Assembly (NCBI RefSeq): GCF_014174475.1
Contig: NZ_JACJUD010000005.1
Span: 310,001-374,000, forward strand
DNA: 64,000 nt
Direction of reading: 5' to 3'
From: Aquipseudomonas ullengensis
GTDB taxonomy: Bacteria > Pseudomonadota > Gammaproteobacteria > Pseudomonadales > Pseudomonadaceae
Part shown: piece by piece, positions 1 to 8,268 of the stretch
Position numbering within the stretch: the stretch's first letter is position 1
Layout: every line of letters begins with the position of its first letter
Notes under the pieces: model-generated
The model's input: only the letters and a program-made list of their open reading frames with translations
What the model was told of the DNA's origin: nothing
Database searches by the model: none
Made by a program: the position numbers and the translations under genes

Positions 1-1083
1 TGCCGCTTCGATCGGCACGAAGAGCAGCACGAAATCCAGGCTGTGCAACCCGTCCAGGCGCTTGTAGTCCTTACCCGCCAGGCCCTTGAGGTGGGTGCGC
101 AGGGACAGCAGGTGCTGCTTCAGCGCCTGCTGCTGGATGACTTCGTCGTCGGCAGTGACGTATTGCTGGTAGGCGGTCAGGCTGACTTTGGCATCGATGA
201 TCACTTGTTTGTCGCCCGGCAGTTGGATCAGCACGTCCGGCTGGAAGCGCTCGCCGTCGGCACCCTTGAGGCTGACCTGGGTCTCGTACTCGCGGCCCTT
301 CTCCAGGCCGGCATGCTCCAGCACTCGCTCCAGCACCAGCTCACCCCAGTTGCCCTGGGTCTTCTGGCCTTTGAGGGCACGGGTCAGGTTGGTCGCTTCA
401 TCACCCAGGCGCAGGTTGAGCTGCTGCAGGCGCTCCAGCTCCTTGGCCAGGGAGAAGCGCTCGCGGGCTTCGTTCTGGTAGCTCTCCTCGACACGCTTCT
501 CGAACGACTGGATGCGTTCCTTTAGAGGGTCGAGCAACTGGCCGAGGCGCTGCTGACTGGTTTCGGCGAAGCGCTGCTCGCGCTCGTCGAAGATCTTGCC
601 GGCCAGCTCGGCAAACTGCGCACGCAGTTCGTCGCGGGAGTTTTGCAGGTCGCTCAGGCGCTGCTGGTGGCCGTCCTGCTGCTCGCGTAGTTCGGCGCTG
701 AGGCCGGCGCGCTCGCTTTCCAGGCGACGCAGTTCGCCTTCTTTCAGTTCACGCTCGCGGCTCCAGTCCTGTGCCGCCTCACGCGCCGTGACGCGCTCCT
801 GGCCGAGCAGCTCGCTCTCGCGGCGCAAGGCGGCCAGTTCAGCCTGCTGGCGGGCGCCTTCCTGCTGCAGGCTGCGCACTTCATCGAGGCTGCCATCGAG
901 CTGGGCGGTCAGGCCATCCTGGGCCAGGCGCGCGGTATTCAGACGCTCTTCCAGCAGCAGGCGCTCGGCGCTTTGCAGGGCCAGCTTGCGCTGCAGTTGC
1001 CAGGCCAGCACAGCTAGCGGCGCAGCGCCCAGCAGCAGGCCGAGGAGCAGGTTGGAAAGGTCAAAGGCAAAGGGCAAAGGCAC
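1..1083 (-). CDS. rmuC: DNA recombination protein RmuC (3' part outside window)
   Basis: RmuC family protein, a membrane-anchored, nuclease-related factor known to limit inversions at short inverted repeats. The start is a GTG at 1083, the only start codon after the in-frame stop at 1126-1128. A hydrophobic N-terminal segment (about residues 9-25) acts as anchor. A long Glu/Arg/Leu-rich coiled coil follows to about residue 190. The conserved RmuC core comes next, with the recognisable stretches TQGNWGELVLERVLEHAG, FQPDVLIQLP and VIIDAKVSL. The reading frame leaves the window at position 1, so the C-terminus is missing. The Sel1 gene lies 61 bp upstream on the same strand. The family call is secure; the exact biochemical activity is not shown by the sequence. 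Confidence 0.93.
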   Translation of the reverse strand, partial: MPLPFAFDLSNLLLGLLLGAAPLAVLAWQLQRKLALQSAERLLLEERLNTARLAQDGLTAQLDGSLDEVRSLQQEGARQQAELAALRRESELLGQERVTAREAAQDWSRERELKEGELRRLESERAGLSAELREQQDGHQQRLSDLQNSRDELRAQFAELAGKIFDEREQRFAETSQQRLGQLLDPLKERIQSFEKRVEESYQNEARERFSLAKELERLQQLNLRLGDEATNLTRALKGQKTQGNWGELVLERVLEHAGLEKGREYETQVSLKGADGERFQPDVLIQLPGDKQVIIDAKVSLTAYQQYVTADDEVIQQQALKQHLLSLRTHLKGLAGKDYKRLDGLHSLDFVLLFVPIEAA

Positions 1084-1144
1084 GGCACGGGCTCGCTGTG
1101 TGGTTCGCGGTGCCGGGCAGTATACCTAGCGCCACGCCACCGAA

Positions 1145-1567
1145 TCAGACGCTTTTGTGCATCCGCCCGAGCAGTTGCCCCGCCTCTTGCGAACCCTGGG
1201 CAGCGGCCTGCTCCAGCCAGTGGCGGGCCTGCAGCGGCTCGCGCTGGCGCGGCTGGCAATACAACCGCCCCAGCTCCAGTTGCGCGTGCAGATCACCGGC
1301 ACGGCCGGCCTGGCGCAGCAACTCGAAACCGATGCGCCGATCACGGGCATTACCGCAATCGCGGCATAGCAGCTGCCCCAGGCGACTCTGCGCCAGCACC
1401 ACGCCCTGACGCGCCGGTTGCTTGAGCATGCGCCCGGCGATGCGTTTGATGCTGGCACTGTGCCCCAGGCGCGGACGGTCGAGCAGCCAGAGCACAAAGC
1501 GCAGCGGCAGACGAGTGGGTTCTTTCGGCGGATGGGACAGGGCGAGAGGCAGAACGCGCGACTTCAT
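1145..1567 (-). CDS. Sel1-repeat (TPR-like) protein
   Basis: A 140-residue protein with a basic N-terminus (about residues 1-50). Two or more Sel1-like helical repeats follow, visible as alternating Ala/Leu/Gly patterns such as AQSRLGQLLC, AQLELGRLYC and EAGQLLGRM. Sel1 repeats form a superhelical protein-protein interaction surface, and no catalytic motif is present. There is no clear signal peptide, although LRFVLWLLDRP near residues 22-32 is hydrophobic. It is probably cytoplasmic. It is co-directional with rmuC and may share its transcript. The partner and role cannot be told from the sequence. Confidence 0.8.
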   Translation of the reverse strand: MKSRVLPLALSHPPKEPTRLPLRFVLWLLDRPRLGHSASIKRIAGRMLKQPARQGVVLAQSRLGQLLCRDCGNARDRRIGFELLRQAGRAGDLHAQLELGRLYCQPRQREPLQARHWLEQAAAQGSQEAGQLLGRMHKSV

Positions 1568-2059
1568 GAATGGACTGGCTGACTGCGGGGCGCGCCACTC
1601 TACTCTCTTTTTTTCTCTGGTAAAGACTTGCCAAGCACGCGCAAAAGCGCTCTAGAGCAAGCGCTCGGGACAATCCACAGAACCTGTGGATAACTCCGTG
1701 GACAACTTGGTGGAAACTCTTCTCATCGCCTGTGGGACGGGGCTCCGAGTCAAACTGATGCTTTTTTCACCAATGAAAAAAATCTTTATTTTTCATTGAC
1801 TTGCAAAATGATCACAGAGAATCAAGCAGTTACGCGGTTTTATGACAGGAGCTTGACAAGGTGCTTCGCAATTGTGCACAAGTCCGCGGCCCTGCCCCGA
1901 CGAACGCCCTGTTTAAGGGCGCTGGGGCGCTCAGCCCTCTGGGCCGGCACCTGTAGCCCGGCGCACTAAAACAGAAGGCGCCCACAGCGCCGGTTCGTCG
2001 GAAAAACTGAGGGGGAAAACGCAGTTCAGCGGGCAACCAACGCCCGCACCACAGAACCT
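1568..2059. other. Intergenic region without a supported gene
   Basis: No coding frame here is convincing; open frames are short and out of phase with their neighbours. It contains a perfect DnaA-box 9-mer on the minus strand (TTATCCACA, 1684-1692) beside a degenerate second copy, and an AT-rich inverted repeat at about 1773-1798 (AATGAAAAA / TTTTTCATT). There is also a GC-rich hairpin near 1898-1920 built on CGCCCT/AGGGCG. These may belong to promoters or terminators of the flanking genes. Nothing more specific can be supported. Confidence 0.5.
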
Positions 2060-2548
2060 TCAGCCCAGCTCTTCTTCGTCGCGGATCAGCACGAAGCTGC
2101 GCTCGCTGGCATCCTCGATCAGGTCGTAGACGTAATACATCACCACCTCGCCGAGGCCCTCCATGGTCGCCAGGTAGTCGCCGGGCTGGGCGATAAAGTA
2201 AGCGGACGATGCCGGCTTGGCTTCGCACTCGATGCGCGCGGTGACGTACAACTCGGGATCGCTGTCGCCGAAGTAGTCTTCGCGCTCATGGGCATCCCAT
2301 TGCGCAGGTGCCTCGAAGGCCGCACCGAAGACAATCTTGGCGTCACCCAGGTCCTCTTCTTCAGCGTCCGGGTCGTTGTCGTCGGGGCGGTAGACCGTGC
2401 AGTCCAGGGCGTTGAGGTCTTCCAGAATGGCTTGGCGTTGCTGGGCGTCGATCGGGGGCACGGGAAGCTCCGTTATCAGGGTGCCGCTCGGGGCGGGCGG
2501 CAAGAATGGCGCAACCTTCCGCGCCTGCGCCGTCGACGTCAACTGCAC
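2060..2548 (-). CDS. Conserved hypothetical protein
   Basis: A 162-residue acidic protein that I do not recognise by family. It has no signal peptide, transmembrane segment or catalytic motif. A linker rich in Asp and Glu (PDDNDPDAEEEDLGDAK) sits near residues 54-70, followed by a probable alpha/beta domain ending in an acidic tail (RDEEELG). The amino-acid composition and strong GC bias at third positions match the neighbouring real genes, which is the main reason to accept it. It stands alone, divergent from the MFS gene at 2744, so the two may share the region 2549-2743 for their promoters. Function unknown. Confidence 0.68.
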   Translation of the reverse strand: MQLTSTAQARKVAPFLPPAPSGTLITELPVPPIDAQQRQAILEDLNALDCTVYRPDDNDPDAEEEDLGDAKIVFGAAFEAPAQWDAHEREDYFGDSDPELYVTARIECEAKPASSAYFIAQPGDYLATMEGLGEVVMYYVYDLIEDASERSFVLIRDEEELG

Positions 2549-2743
2549 AGCGACTCATGGCGCTGCCGGGCAGCAACATCCGCGCGCGGCTCCTGCGCAT
2601 TTAGCGTGCAGCCGAGGATGACACCCGGATATGCTCAGCCGCGCCAGGCCACTCAACCCGGCCCGTGCTGGCACGTGAAATGCTCGACCCAGCGCATTGG
2701 CAAGCCCCAGCAACCTGTTCGACAAGCAAGGCGGAGACCGGCA

Positions 2744-3970
2744 ATGAACAGACATGCACACCCGTTGCACCTCGACAGCACATCCGCGAGCGCCGCGCCC
2801 CTGCCCGCCTCACGGGCCCGCCGACGCTGGCCGGTGGCGCTCAGCTATGCCCTGGTGCTGTGCATCAACCAGGCACTGGTCACCAACCTGATGCCGCTGC
2901 TGTCGCACATCCAGGCGCTCTATGGCCTGTCGGAAATGGCTGCCAGCGCCAGCATCCTGATTTTCCCGCTGTTCTGCGTCCTGCTCTCCGTCCCGGCGGG
3001 CATGGCCATCGACCGTTTTGGTTTTCGCCACGGCAGCGGCCTCGGCGTATTGCTCATGGCGCTCGCCGTGCCGCTGCGCTGGAACCTCGACAGCTTCACC
3101 GGCCTGATGCTCGGGCAACTGCTGATCGCCATCGCCCAGCCACTGATCCTCAATGGCGCCGCGAAGATGGCCGCCGAATGGTTTGTCGAAGAAGAACGCG
3201 ACAAGGCTATCGGCCTGAGCACCGCCGGCATGTTCGCAGGGCTGGCCTTGGGCCTGGGCCTGACCCCGCCGCTGTTCGCCAGTTATGGCCTGCAGGCCAC
3301 CCTGTTCGGTTTCGCCCTGGTGTCGCTGCTGCCGTGCCTGCTGTTCTGCCTGATCGTCGGGCAGCCGCCGCAGCGCACCCGCGTCCACAGCCGCTCAGGC
3401 AACGGGCTGTGGGGCCTGTTGCGTACCCCGGGGCTGGGCTTCGTCCTGCTCGCGGCGCTGCTCGGTTTCGGCCTGTTCAATGCGCTGACCCTATGCCTCG
3501 AACCGATCCTCATGGGCAATGGCCTGGATGCCGGCACGCTGGGCTGGGCCGGGGTTTTGCTGATTGTCGGCGGGGTGGTCGGCTCGTTCGTGATCGTGCC
3601 GCTGGCGCACTGGCTGAAGAACAAGAAGTGGGTACTGATCGGCTGCGGCGTGGGCGCCATCGGCACTATCTGGCAGCTGTTTCACGCCCACAGCGATCTG
3701 CCGGTGCTGCTGTATGCGCTGCTGTTGGGGTTTTTCCTGCTGCCCGGCTACGCCCTGCTGCTGGCCCTGTGCGAGGAGCTGGCGGGCACCCGCCAGGCTG
3801 CCCAGGCCAACGCCCTGCTGACCGTAGCCGGAAATATCGGCGCCGCCGTAGCCATGACGGCGGCATCGCTGATCCACGCTGCGCTGGGCAACTGGAACCT
3901 GGTGATCGTCTTTCTGATCAGCCTGGCATTGCTGCAGTTGGCCGTCGTGTCGCTGTTCAAGCAGGCCTAG
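2744..3970 (+). CDS. MFS transporter
   Basis: A 408-residue major facilitator superfamily permease. The open frame extends far upstream, but ATG 2744 is chosen because a GGAG Shine-Dalgarno lies about 9 bases before it. The upstream part also has no membrane segments and non-coding-like composition. About twelve hydrophobic helices are visible. The loop between helices 2 and 3 carries the MFS signature region (GMAIDRFGFRHG, about residues 86-97), and a second basic loop lies mid-protein. The sequence is reminiscent of the FLVCR/DIRC2-type MFS branch, but the substrate cannot be deduced. It has no operon partner. Confidence 0.88.
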   Translation: MNRHAHPLHLDSTSASAAPLPASRARRRWPVALSYALVLCINQALVTNLMPLLSHIQALYGLSEMAASASILIFPLFCVLLSVPAGMAIDRFGFRHGSGLGVLLMALAVPLRWNLDSFTGLMLGQLLIAIAQPLILNGAAKMAAEWFVEEERDKAIGLSTAGMFAGLALGLGLTPPLFASYGLQATLFGFALVSLLPCLLFCLIVGQPPQRTRVHSRSGNGLWGLLRTPGLGFVLLAALLGFGLFNALTLCLEPILMGNGLDAGTLGWAGVLLIVGGVVGSFVIVPLAHWLKNKKWVLIGCGVGAIGTIWQLFHAHSDLPVLLYALLLGFFLLPGYALLLALCEELAGTRQAAQANALLTVAGNIGAAVAMTAASLIHAALGNWNLVIVFLISLALLQLAVVSLFKQA

Positions 3971-4095
3971 CCCCTACTGCGCGGCGGCAGAAGGGTGATA
4001 GCGACCTACTGTAGCGAGGCTGCAAGTTGCCACGTGCATCGGCTTAAACGGAAAACTGGGCGATTAGAGTCCAGGCACTTGAATCGCCCCAAAAC

Positions 4096-4848
4096 TCAGG
4101 CCGGCTGCGGTAACTGCCCATCCACCAGGAACAGTTCCAGGGCAAAACGCCGGGGCGTATCGGCAGTCTGTGCGCGCTTGAAGGCAACATAGCCCGCCGT
4201 GGTTTCGCACAGCCAGGGCGTCAGGTTGCGCGGGCGTCGCTCGCTGAGTGCCTGGGGCGCGTAGAGGGCGACATTGATGCCCTGCTGCGGGCAACGGGCC
4301 GAGGGGTATTCGAACGCTTCCACGCCCGCCTCGCGCATGGCACTGCCGAGCTGGTGGGTGGTGCGGTAATCGCTGCGGTGGGTGAGCAGCTCGCGGTGCT
4401 CGGCAAAGGGCGCCAGTTGCAGACGAATACCCCGCTCGACCTGGTAACGCGCTTCGAACGACGAATGCTCGGAGAGGATGCGCCCGCTCGGGGGCGCGAT
4501 GGCCATGCCGCTCCACAGCACGAAACGGTAGTAGGCCGTCTCCGCCATCGCGGTTTCCAGGCGGCAGGCCGCGTAGAACAGGCTCGGCTCAAAGCGCCGG
4601 CCAAAGCGCGAGCCCCAGCGCAGCGGCGGGTAGCGGAACGGCGTGTGCAGCAGGTAATGCAGCGGCTCATCACTGCGCGGCAAGGGCGGCTTGCTCGACT
4701 CCAGCAACTGTTCGAGCAGCGCCTGCTCGTCGAGGGTGTCGACCAGTTGCAACGTAGCCACCTGTTCCTGGCTTTCCACCAGCCGCACCAGGCGCCCGCG
4801 CAACGGCGTGATCTGCTCTGCGCCCGCGCAGGCCTGCCAGATATCCAT
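4096..4848 (-). CDS. RES-domain toxin (type II toxin-antitoxin)
   Basis: A 250-residue RES-domain protein. The family name comes from conserved Arg, Glu and Ser residues; characterised members degrade or phosphorolyse NAD+ and arrest growth. The hallmark regions are present: an Arg-rich entry (RWGSRFGRRFEPSLFYAA), a Glu in the ETAMAETAYYRF segment around residues 98-109, and a Ser-containing C-terminal segment (FEYPSARCPQQG). It lies 66 bp downstream of, and co-directional with, an Xre/MbcA-like antitoxin, the usual RES/Xre order. It sits directly beyond the eCIS operon, but nothing shows a functional link to it. Confidence 0.87.
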   Translation of the reverse strand: MDIWQACAGAEQITPLRGRLVRLVESQEQVATLQLVDTLDEQALLEQLLESSKPPLPRSDEPLHYLLHTPFRYPPLRWGSRFGRRFEPSLFYAACRLETAMAETAYYRFVLWSGMAIAPPSGRILSEHSSFEARYQVERGIRLQLAPFAEHRELLTHRSDYRTTHQLGSAMREAGVEAFEYPSARCPQQGINVALYAPQALSERRPRNLTPWLCETTAGYVAFKRAQTADTPRRFALELFLVDGQLPQPA

Positions 4849-4897
4849 ATCGGTGCTCTCTTAATTCAGTGCTTAGAGGGAGCCATAAAAGATCATC

Positions 4898-4915
4898 AGA
4901 ACCTGTTTAGGATCT
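4898..4915. repeat. Solo terminal-repeat-like sequence related to the MITE at 39.1 kb
   Basis: Eighteen bases at 4898-4915 match the terminal inverted repeat of the element at 39126-39350 at 15 of 18 positions. In both cases the last base of the repeat overlaps the final base of a TGA stop codon: the antitoxin here, TetR there. I see no partner repeat nearby, so this may be a relic or a convergent sequence. Confidence 0.4.
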
Positions 4916-5286
4916 CAGACCTTGCCGCGAATGGCGTCCAGATACTCCACCACCCGCACCAGCCCTTGCACCTGCGCCATCTGCTGCAGGGGCACGCCGG
5001 CCAGGTGGTGGTTATCGGTGCGCAGGAAGTGGCGCATGTCGTCGAGGTTGCCGCCGAACAGGGCGAACAGCGCGCGGTAGGCACGGATCAGCAGCAGCGC
5101 CAGCTCGCCAGTCTTGCTCTGTGGGCGCAGGCCGCCGCTGTCACCCCAGCGGCTGATGGCGGAACGGTTGACCCCGACTATCCCGGCCAGCTCGGCCTGG
5201 GTCAGGCCCAGTTGCTCGCGGGTGTTGAGCAGGGCCTTGAGCAGAACGGCGTCGGCATCGACACCGGGCTTGCTGAGTGCGCTCAT
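4915..5286 (-). CDS. Xre/MbcA/ParS-type antitoxin
   Basis: A 123-residue antitoxin for the RES toxin. An N-terminal helix-turn-helix occupies about residues 15-60 (NTREQLGLTQAELAGIVGVN, then RSAISRWGD). A C-terminal DUF2384/MbcA-like domain covers about residues 65-123 and should bind and occlude the toxin. A strong GGAGG Shine-Dalgarno precedes ATG 5286. The upstream inverted repeat at 5300-5343 is the expected autoregulatory operator. The gene comes before the toxin, as usual for the family. Confidence 0.88.
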   Translation of the reverse strand: MSALSKPGVDADAVLLKALLNTREQLGLTQAELAGIVGVNRSAISRWGDSGGLRPQSKTGELALLLIRAYRALFALFGGNLDDMRHFLRTDNHHLAGVPLQQMAQVQGLVRVVEYLDAIRGKV

Positions 5287-5299
5287 GACAGCCTCCAGA

Positions 5300-5343
5300 T
5301 GTTCGTTTGATACAAAAATAGCAAGAAAACATCAAAACGAACA
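5300..5343. promoter_or_regulatory. Inverted-repeat operator/promoter of the RES/Xre pair
   Basis: Arms TGTTCGTTTGATA (5300-5312) and ATCAAAACGAACA (5331-5343) form an imperfect inverted repeat, with one extra T in one arm. Between them is AT-rich DNA that can hold a -10 element. It lies directly upstream of the antitoxin start, where autorepression by the Xre protein is expected. Confidence 0.55.
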
Positions 5344-5361
5344 CAAGAAAGCCATTTTCCC

Positions 5362-8226
5362 TCACACCAGCGTCAGTGTGCCGTTGCCGAACTTCTCGAT
5401 CTGATGGCCAGCAGTGACCAGCACACACTCGGAACGACAGAAGTTACCCAGGTACTTGCCCTGCTCGGCGATGACGAAGCCGGCATTGTCCAGCGACCGG
5501 TTGAAGCTGTTCTGGCTCAGCGCCACGCGAACGCCCAGCCACTGGTTGGGCAAGGGGCCGAGGATATTGTCGTTGACGATCACGCTGGCGAAGCAGCCGG
5601 GAATCTCCCCGTTGTCGGTGCTGGAGGCCAGGTCCTTGAGCTTCTGCAGCAGCTCATCGCCCAGGCGCACTTCACCCAGGCGGTTGTTGGCCAGGTACAG
5701 CCGCCCGCGCTCCTCCTCCAGCGCCAGGCTGCCCAGGCGCTTGATGAAATCGCGGGGCAATTCATCCAGATCGATGGATTCGCCATACAGGGAAATCCGC
5801 CCACTGACGCTGCTGTCGCTCAACGAAACCTCACCGCGAGCATCCGCCAGCATCAGGGCATAACCGGACCGGCCCAGCAACGAACTCGGCGCCCCGCTCG
5901 CCCCTGGCACTTTGGGCTGTGTGGCCACCACCTGCAGGTGGCTGAGCTCAACCAGGCTGCAGGCGCCGATCTGCAGCAGGCTGCTGCCCGCCTCGGTCAC
6001 GCCGCCGATACCCAAGTGGCGAACGCTGACCCGCTGGCAACCGAGCAGGCGCAGGGCCATGGGCGCGAGCGGGTCACCGAAGATATCGAAGTCATGCAGG
6101 ACCAGGCCGCGAAAACGGGCCAGCTCGAAGGCCTGCCCTTCCAGCTGCAAGCGCGTAGCCGGGCCCGAGCCATGCACCAGCAGGTTGACCTCGCTCTTAC
6201 CGTCCACCACCAGATCATCGGTAAGGCGATGATCGCCGGGCAGCAGGCACAGGCAGATGTCGTTCTCACCGCGCTTGAGCAACTCGCGCAGGGCACGGTC
6301 CAGGGTCGGGAACTCGCCTTCCCGGCCTACCGTCACGCAGCACCCGCCGACATGGTTGCGCTTGCACAGCGAGTCGAGGGCCAACTGCACGGTATTGACG
6401 CCTTCGGCCAGCATGTCCGGGCAGCCGGCCGGGTTGTAGGCCACCGCCGCGGCTACTGCGAGGCTGGCGGAAAAGTGCAGTTCGTTGAACTTGCCCGGTG
6501 CCGATGCACCCGCCTGGAGCAACTCGGCAGTGCAGGTCTGGTTGAGCTTCGCCGCTGCCGGCGACAGGAACCAGTCCATGCGGGCAATACCCTCGCCATT
6601 GGTGGTCGCATCGTCCTGCTGGGTGCCATTCGCCAACAGCCCATCAGGCGCGCGGAAACGCACCGTGGCGCCGGCCACGGGAAACTGACCGTTATACACG
6701 GCAACTTCCAGCGGCGAGGCCAACTTGATCGGCTGCGGATTGAGCGGGTTGGGCATGGCCTGCTGGCCGTCGCCGCCGACGTAATGCAGGTTGGTCAGCT
6801 CGGTGAGTGCCGGGAACAACTGGCGACAGTCACTGATGCGCGCCCAGACACCAGACTGGCAGGTCAGCAGAGCCAGGCGGGTGAACGCGCGTAGCACGCC
6901 TTGCGGTGCGACGAAGGCGGGCTTGCCGGCCTCCTGTGGCCATTCGATACCGGCGGTAGCCGTGCGCGCCGGTAGGGTCCAGTAGTCGCCGACGCGCAGC
7001 TTTCCGTCCTTGCCACCCAGCCGAGGGTCGAAGAAACGGACCTCCACGCCGTCTTCCAGCTTGACCCAACCGGCGTTATCCCCCGGGCTTCCGGTCAGCG
7101 CGGCGAGGGCAATCACGCCATCCCAGCGACGGGCGCGCGGGTTGCGCTGGAACAACCCGCCTGGCATATCCGATGGAGTCGGCAGATTGAGCGTGACCCG
7201 ATTGCCCTCGGTCTTCAGCACTTCCACCAGGTGCCCGGCGCGCCCGGTTTCCTCGTGGTCGTCGTTGAACAGCTCCAGCCAGCAACCTGCACTAATCGCC
7301 AGGTAAGGATCGCGACCGATGCTCGCCACCTCGATCTCGTTCGGTGCCGGGTCATTCAGCCAGCCGGTTACCTTGGTGACGATGCTGCCGTTATCGCGTG
7401 ACCACTTGCACTGGCGCGCCCCACTCGGCACCCCGTCGTGGTGTACCTCCACGCGATAGAGTTGGTTTTCCAGGCGCTGATAACCCGCCTCGGGCGTCAG
7501 CAGGCAAGGGTCCTTGGGCGTGGCGCCGGGTTCGGCACGGGCGGCCATACGGATACTGGAGGGGCGCGACAGTTCTTCCCAGGCCGGCGGGTTAGACAGG
7601 CAGGAAATGCTCGCACCGACCGCACCGAGCCGCAGCAGCTTGACCTGCCAGGCCAGTTGGTCGCGGCTGGCACTGTCCGGCCCGCCCAGGGCGACTTCGC
7701 GGATCAGCTCGTCTTCCAGCGCCGTGACATGCCGCAGCCAAGCCTCCAGGTAGCCGAGGTAGAGGCCGTTCTCCGGCTGCACCGGATTGTTCGCGGCGCT
7801 GTACACGCGGATGGCCGTCAGCTCGGCCGTGGCGTTCGCCGGGGGCAGCGGCAAAAGGCTGGCATCCGCCGCGATGATCGGCGAAAGACGCCCCTGCAGA
7901 TGAGGCTGGCCCAGCTCAGCCACCAAGCCCTCGCGCTTGCCCGCCACCTTGCAGGGCTGCGGGTTGGCGCAAAGCAGGCCGTCTAGGTACAGGTGGCCGG
8001 CGGAAATCTCGATGTTCTGCCCGTTGCCCGTCAGGCCGAAGCCCGGGTTGTCGATGGGCACGCCACTGGCACCGATGCTGTCGCGCGCCTCGGTCTCGAT
8101 GCGGCGGTTGAGAATGTCCTGTTGCTCGTTCCAGTCGGCATCCAGCTGTACGCGGCCCTGTTGCATGCGCACGCCACGATACTGTTTGCCCGGTTGGTCG
8201 GTGGAACGGGAAAGATCGGCTTTCAT
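5362..8226 (-). CDS. eCIS-associated tail protein, DUF6519-type
   Basis: A 954-residue protein, last gene of the eCIS operon. Its N-terminus (QYRGVRMQQGRVQLDADWNE, about residues 18-37) is the recognisable start of the DUF6519 family, which occurs in eCIS loci as a probable tail or baseplate component. The middle (about residues 480-600) contains Ig-like beta segments. Residues about 640-800 show repeated short beta strands of the parallel beta-helix kind (LVHGSGPATRLQLEG, LVLHDFDIFGDP, VSVRHLGIGGV), as in tail-spike or pectin-lyase-like folds. This suggests a surface-binding fibre or decoration role, which is inference. It starts 42 bp after the preceding tail gene. Confidence 0.8.
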   Translation of the reverse strand: MKADLSRSTDQPGKQYRGVRMQQGRVQLDADWNEQQDILNRRIETEARDSIGASGVPIDNPGFGLTGNGQNIEISAGHLYLDGLLCANPQPCKVAGKREGLVAELGQPHLQGRLSPIIAADASLLPLPPANATAELTAIRVYSAANNPVQPENGLYLGYLEAWLRHVTALEDELIREVALGGPDSASRDQLAWQVKLLRLGAVGASISCLSNPPAWEELSRPSSIRMAARAEPGATPKDPCLLTPEAGYQRLENQLYRVEVHHDGVPSGARQCKWSRDNGSIVTKVTGWLNDPAPNEIEVASIGRDPYLAISAGCWLELFNDDHEETGRAGHLVEVLKTEGNRVTLNLPTPSDMPGGLFQRNPRARRWDGVIALAALTGSPGDNAGWVKLEDGVEVRFFDPRLGGKDGKLRVGDYWTLPARTATAGIEWPQEAGKPAFVAPQGVLRAFTRLALLTCQSGVWARISDCRQLFPALTELTNLHYVGGDGQQAMPNPLNPQPIKLASPLEVAVYNGQFPVAGATVRFRAPDGLLANGTQQDDATTNGEGIARMDWFLSPAAAKLNQTCTAELLQAGASAPGKFNELHFSASLAVAAAVAYNPAGCPDMLAEGVNTVQLALDSLCKRNHVGGCCVTVGREGEFPTLDRALRELLKRGENDICLCLLPGDHRLTDDLVVDGKSEVNLLVHGSGPATRLQLEGQAFELARFRGLVLHDFDIFGDPLAPMALRLLGCQRVSVRHLGIGGVTEAGSSLLQIGACSLVELSHLQVVATQPKVPGASGAPSSLLGRSGYALMLADARGEVSLSDSSVSGRISLYGESIDLDELPRDFIKRLGSLALEEERGRLYLANNRLGEVRLGDELLQKLKDLASSTDNGEIPGCFASVIVNDNILGPLPNQWLGVRVALSQNSFNRSLDNAGFVIAEQGKYLGNFCRSECVLVTAGHQIEKFGNGTLTLV

Positions 8227-8268
8227 GATGGTCGTCCTGATTCCTGGGTCTTGTCGTTGGCGTGCGCG

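Noticed and set aside
1014..1259. Minus-strand open frame over the rmuC start
   Set aside because: It is in another frame than the RmuC N-terminus and has low-quality Ala/Pro/Arg composition, as expected from a high-GC shadow frame.
1684..1692. Perfect DnaA box (TTATCCACA) as sign of a replication origin
   Set aside because: A single box with one degenerate neighbour and no dnaA, rpmH or dnaN nearby is not an origin.
5404..6894. Long plus-strand open frame opposite the DUF6519 gene
   Set aside because: It is a shadow of the 954-residue minus-strand gene; its composition (runs of Gln, Ala, His) is typical of the reverse frame of GC-rich coding DNA.
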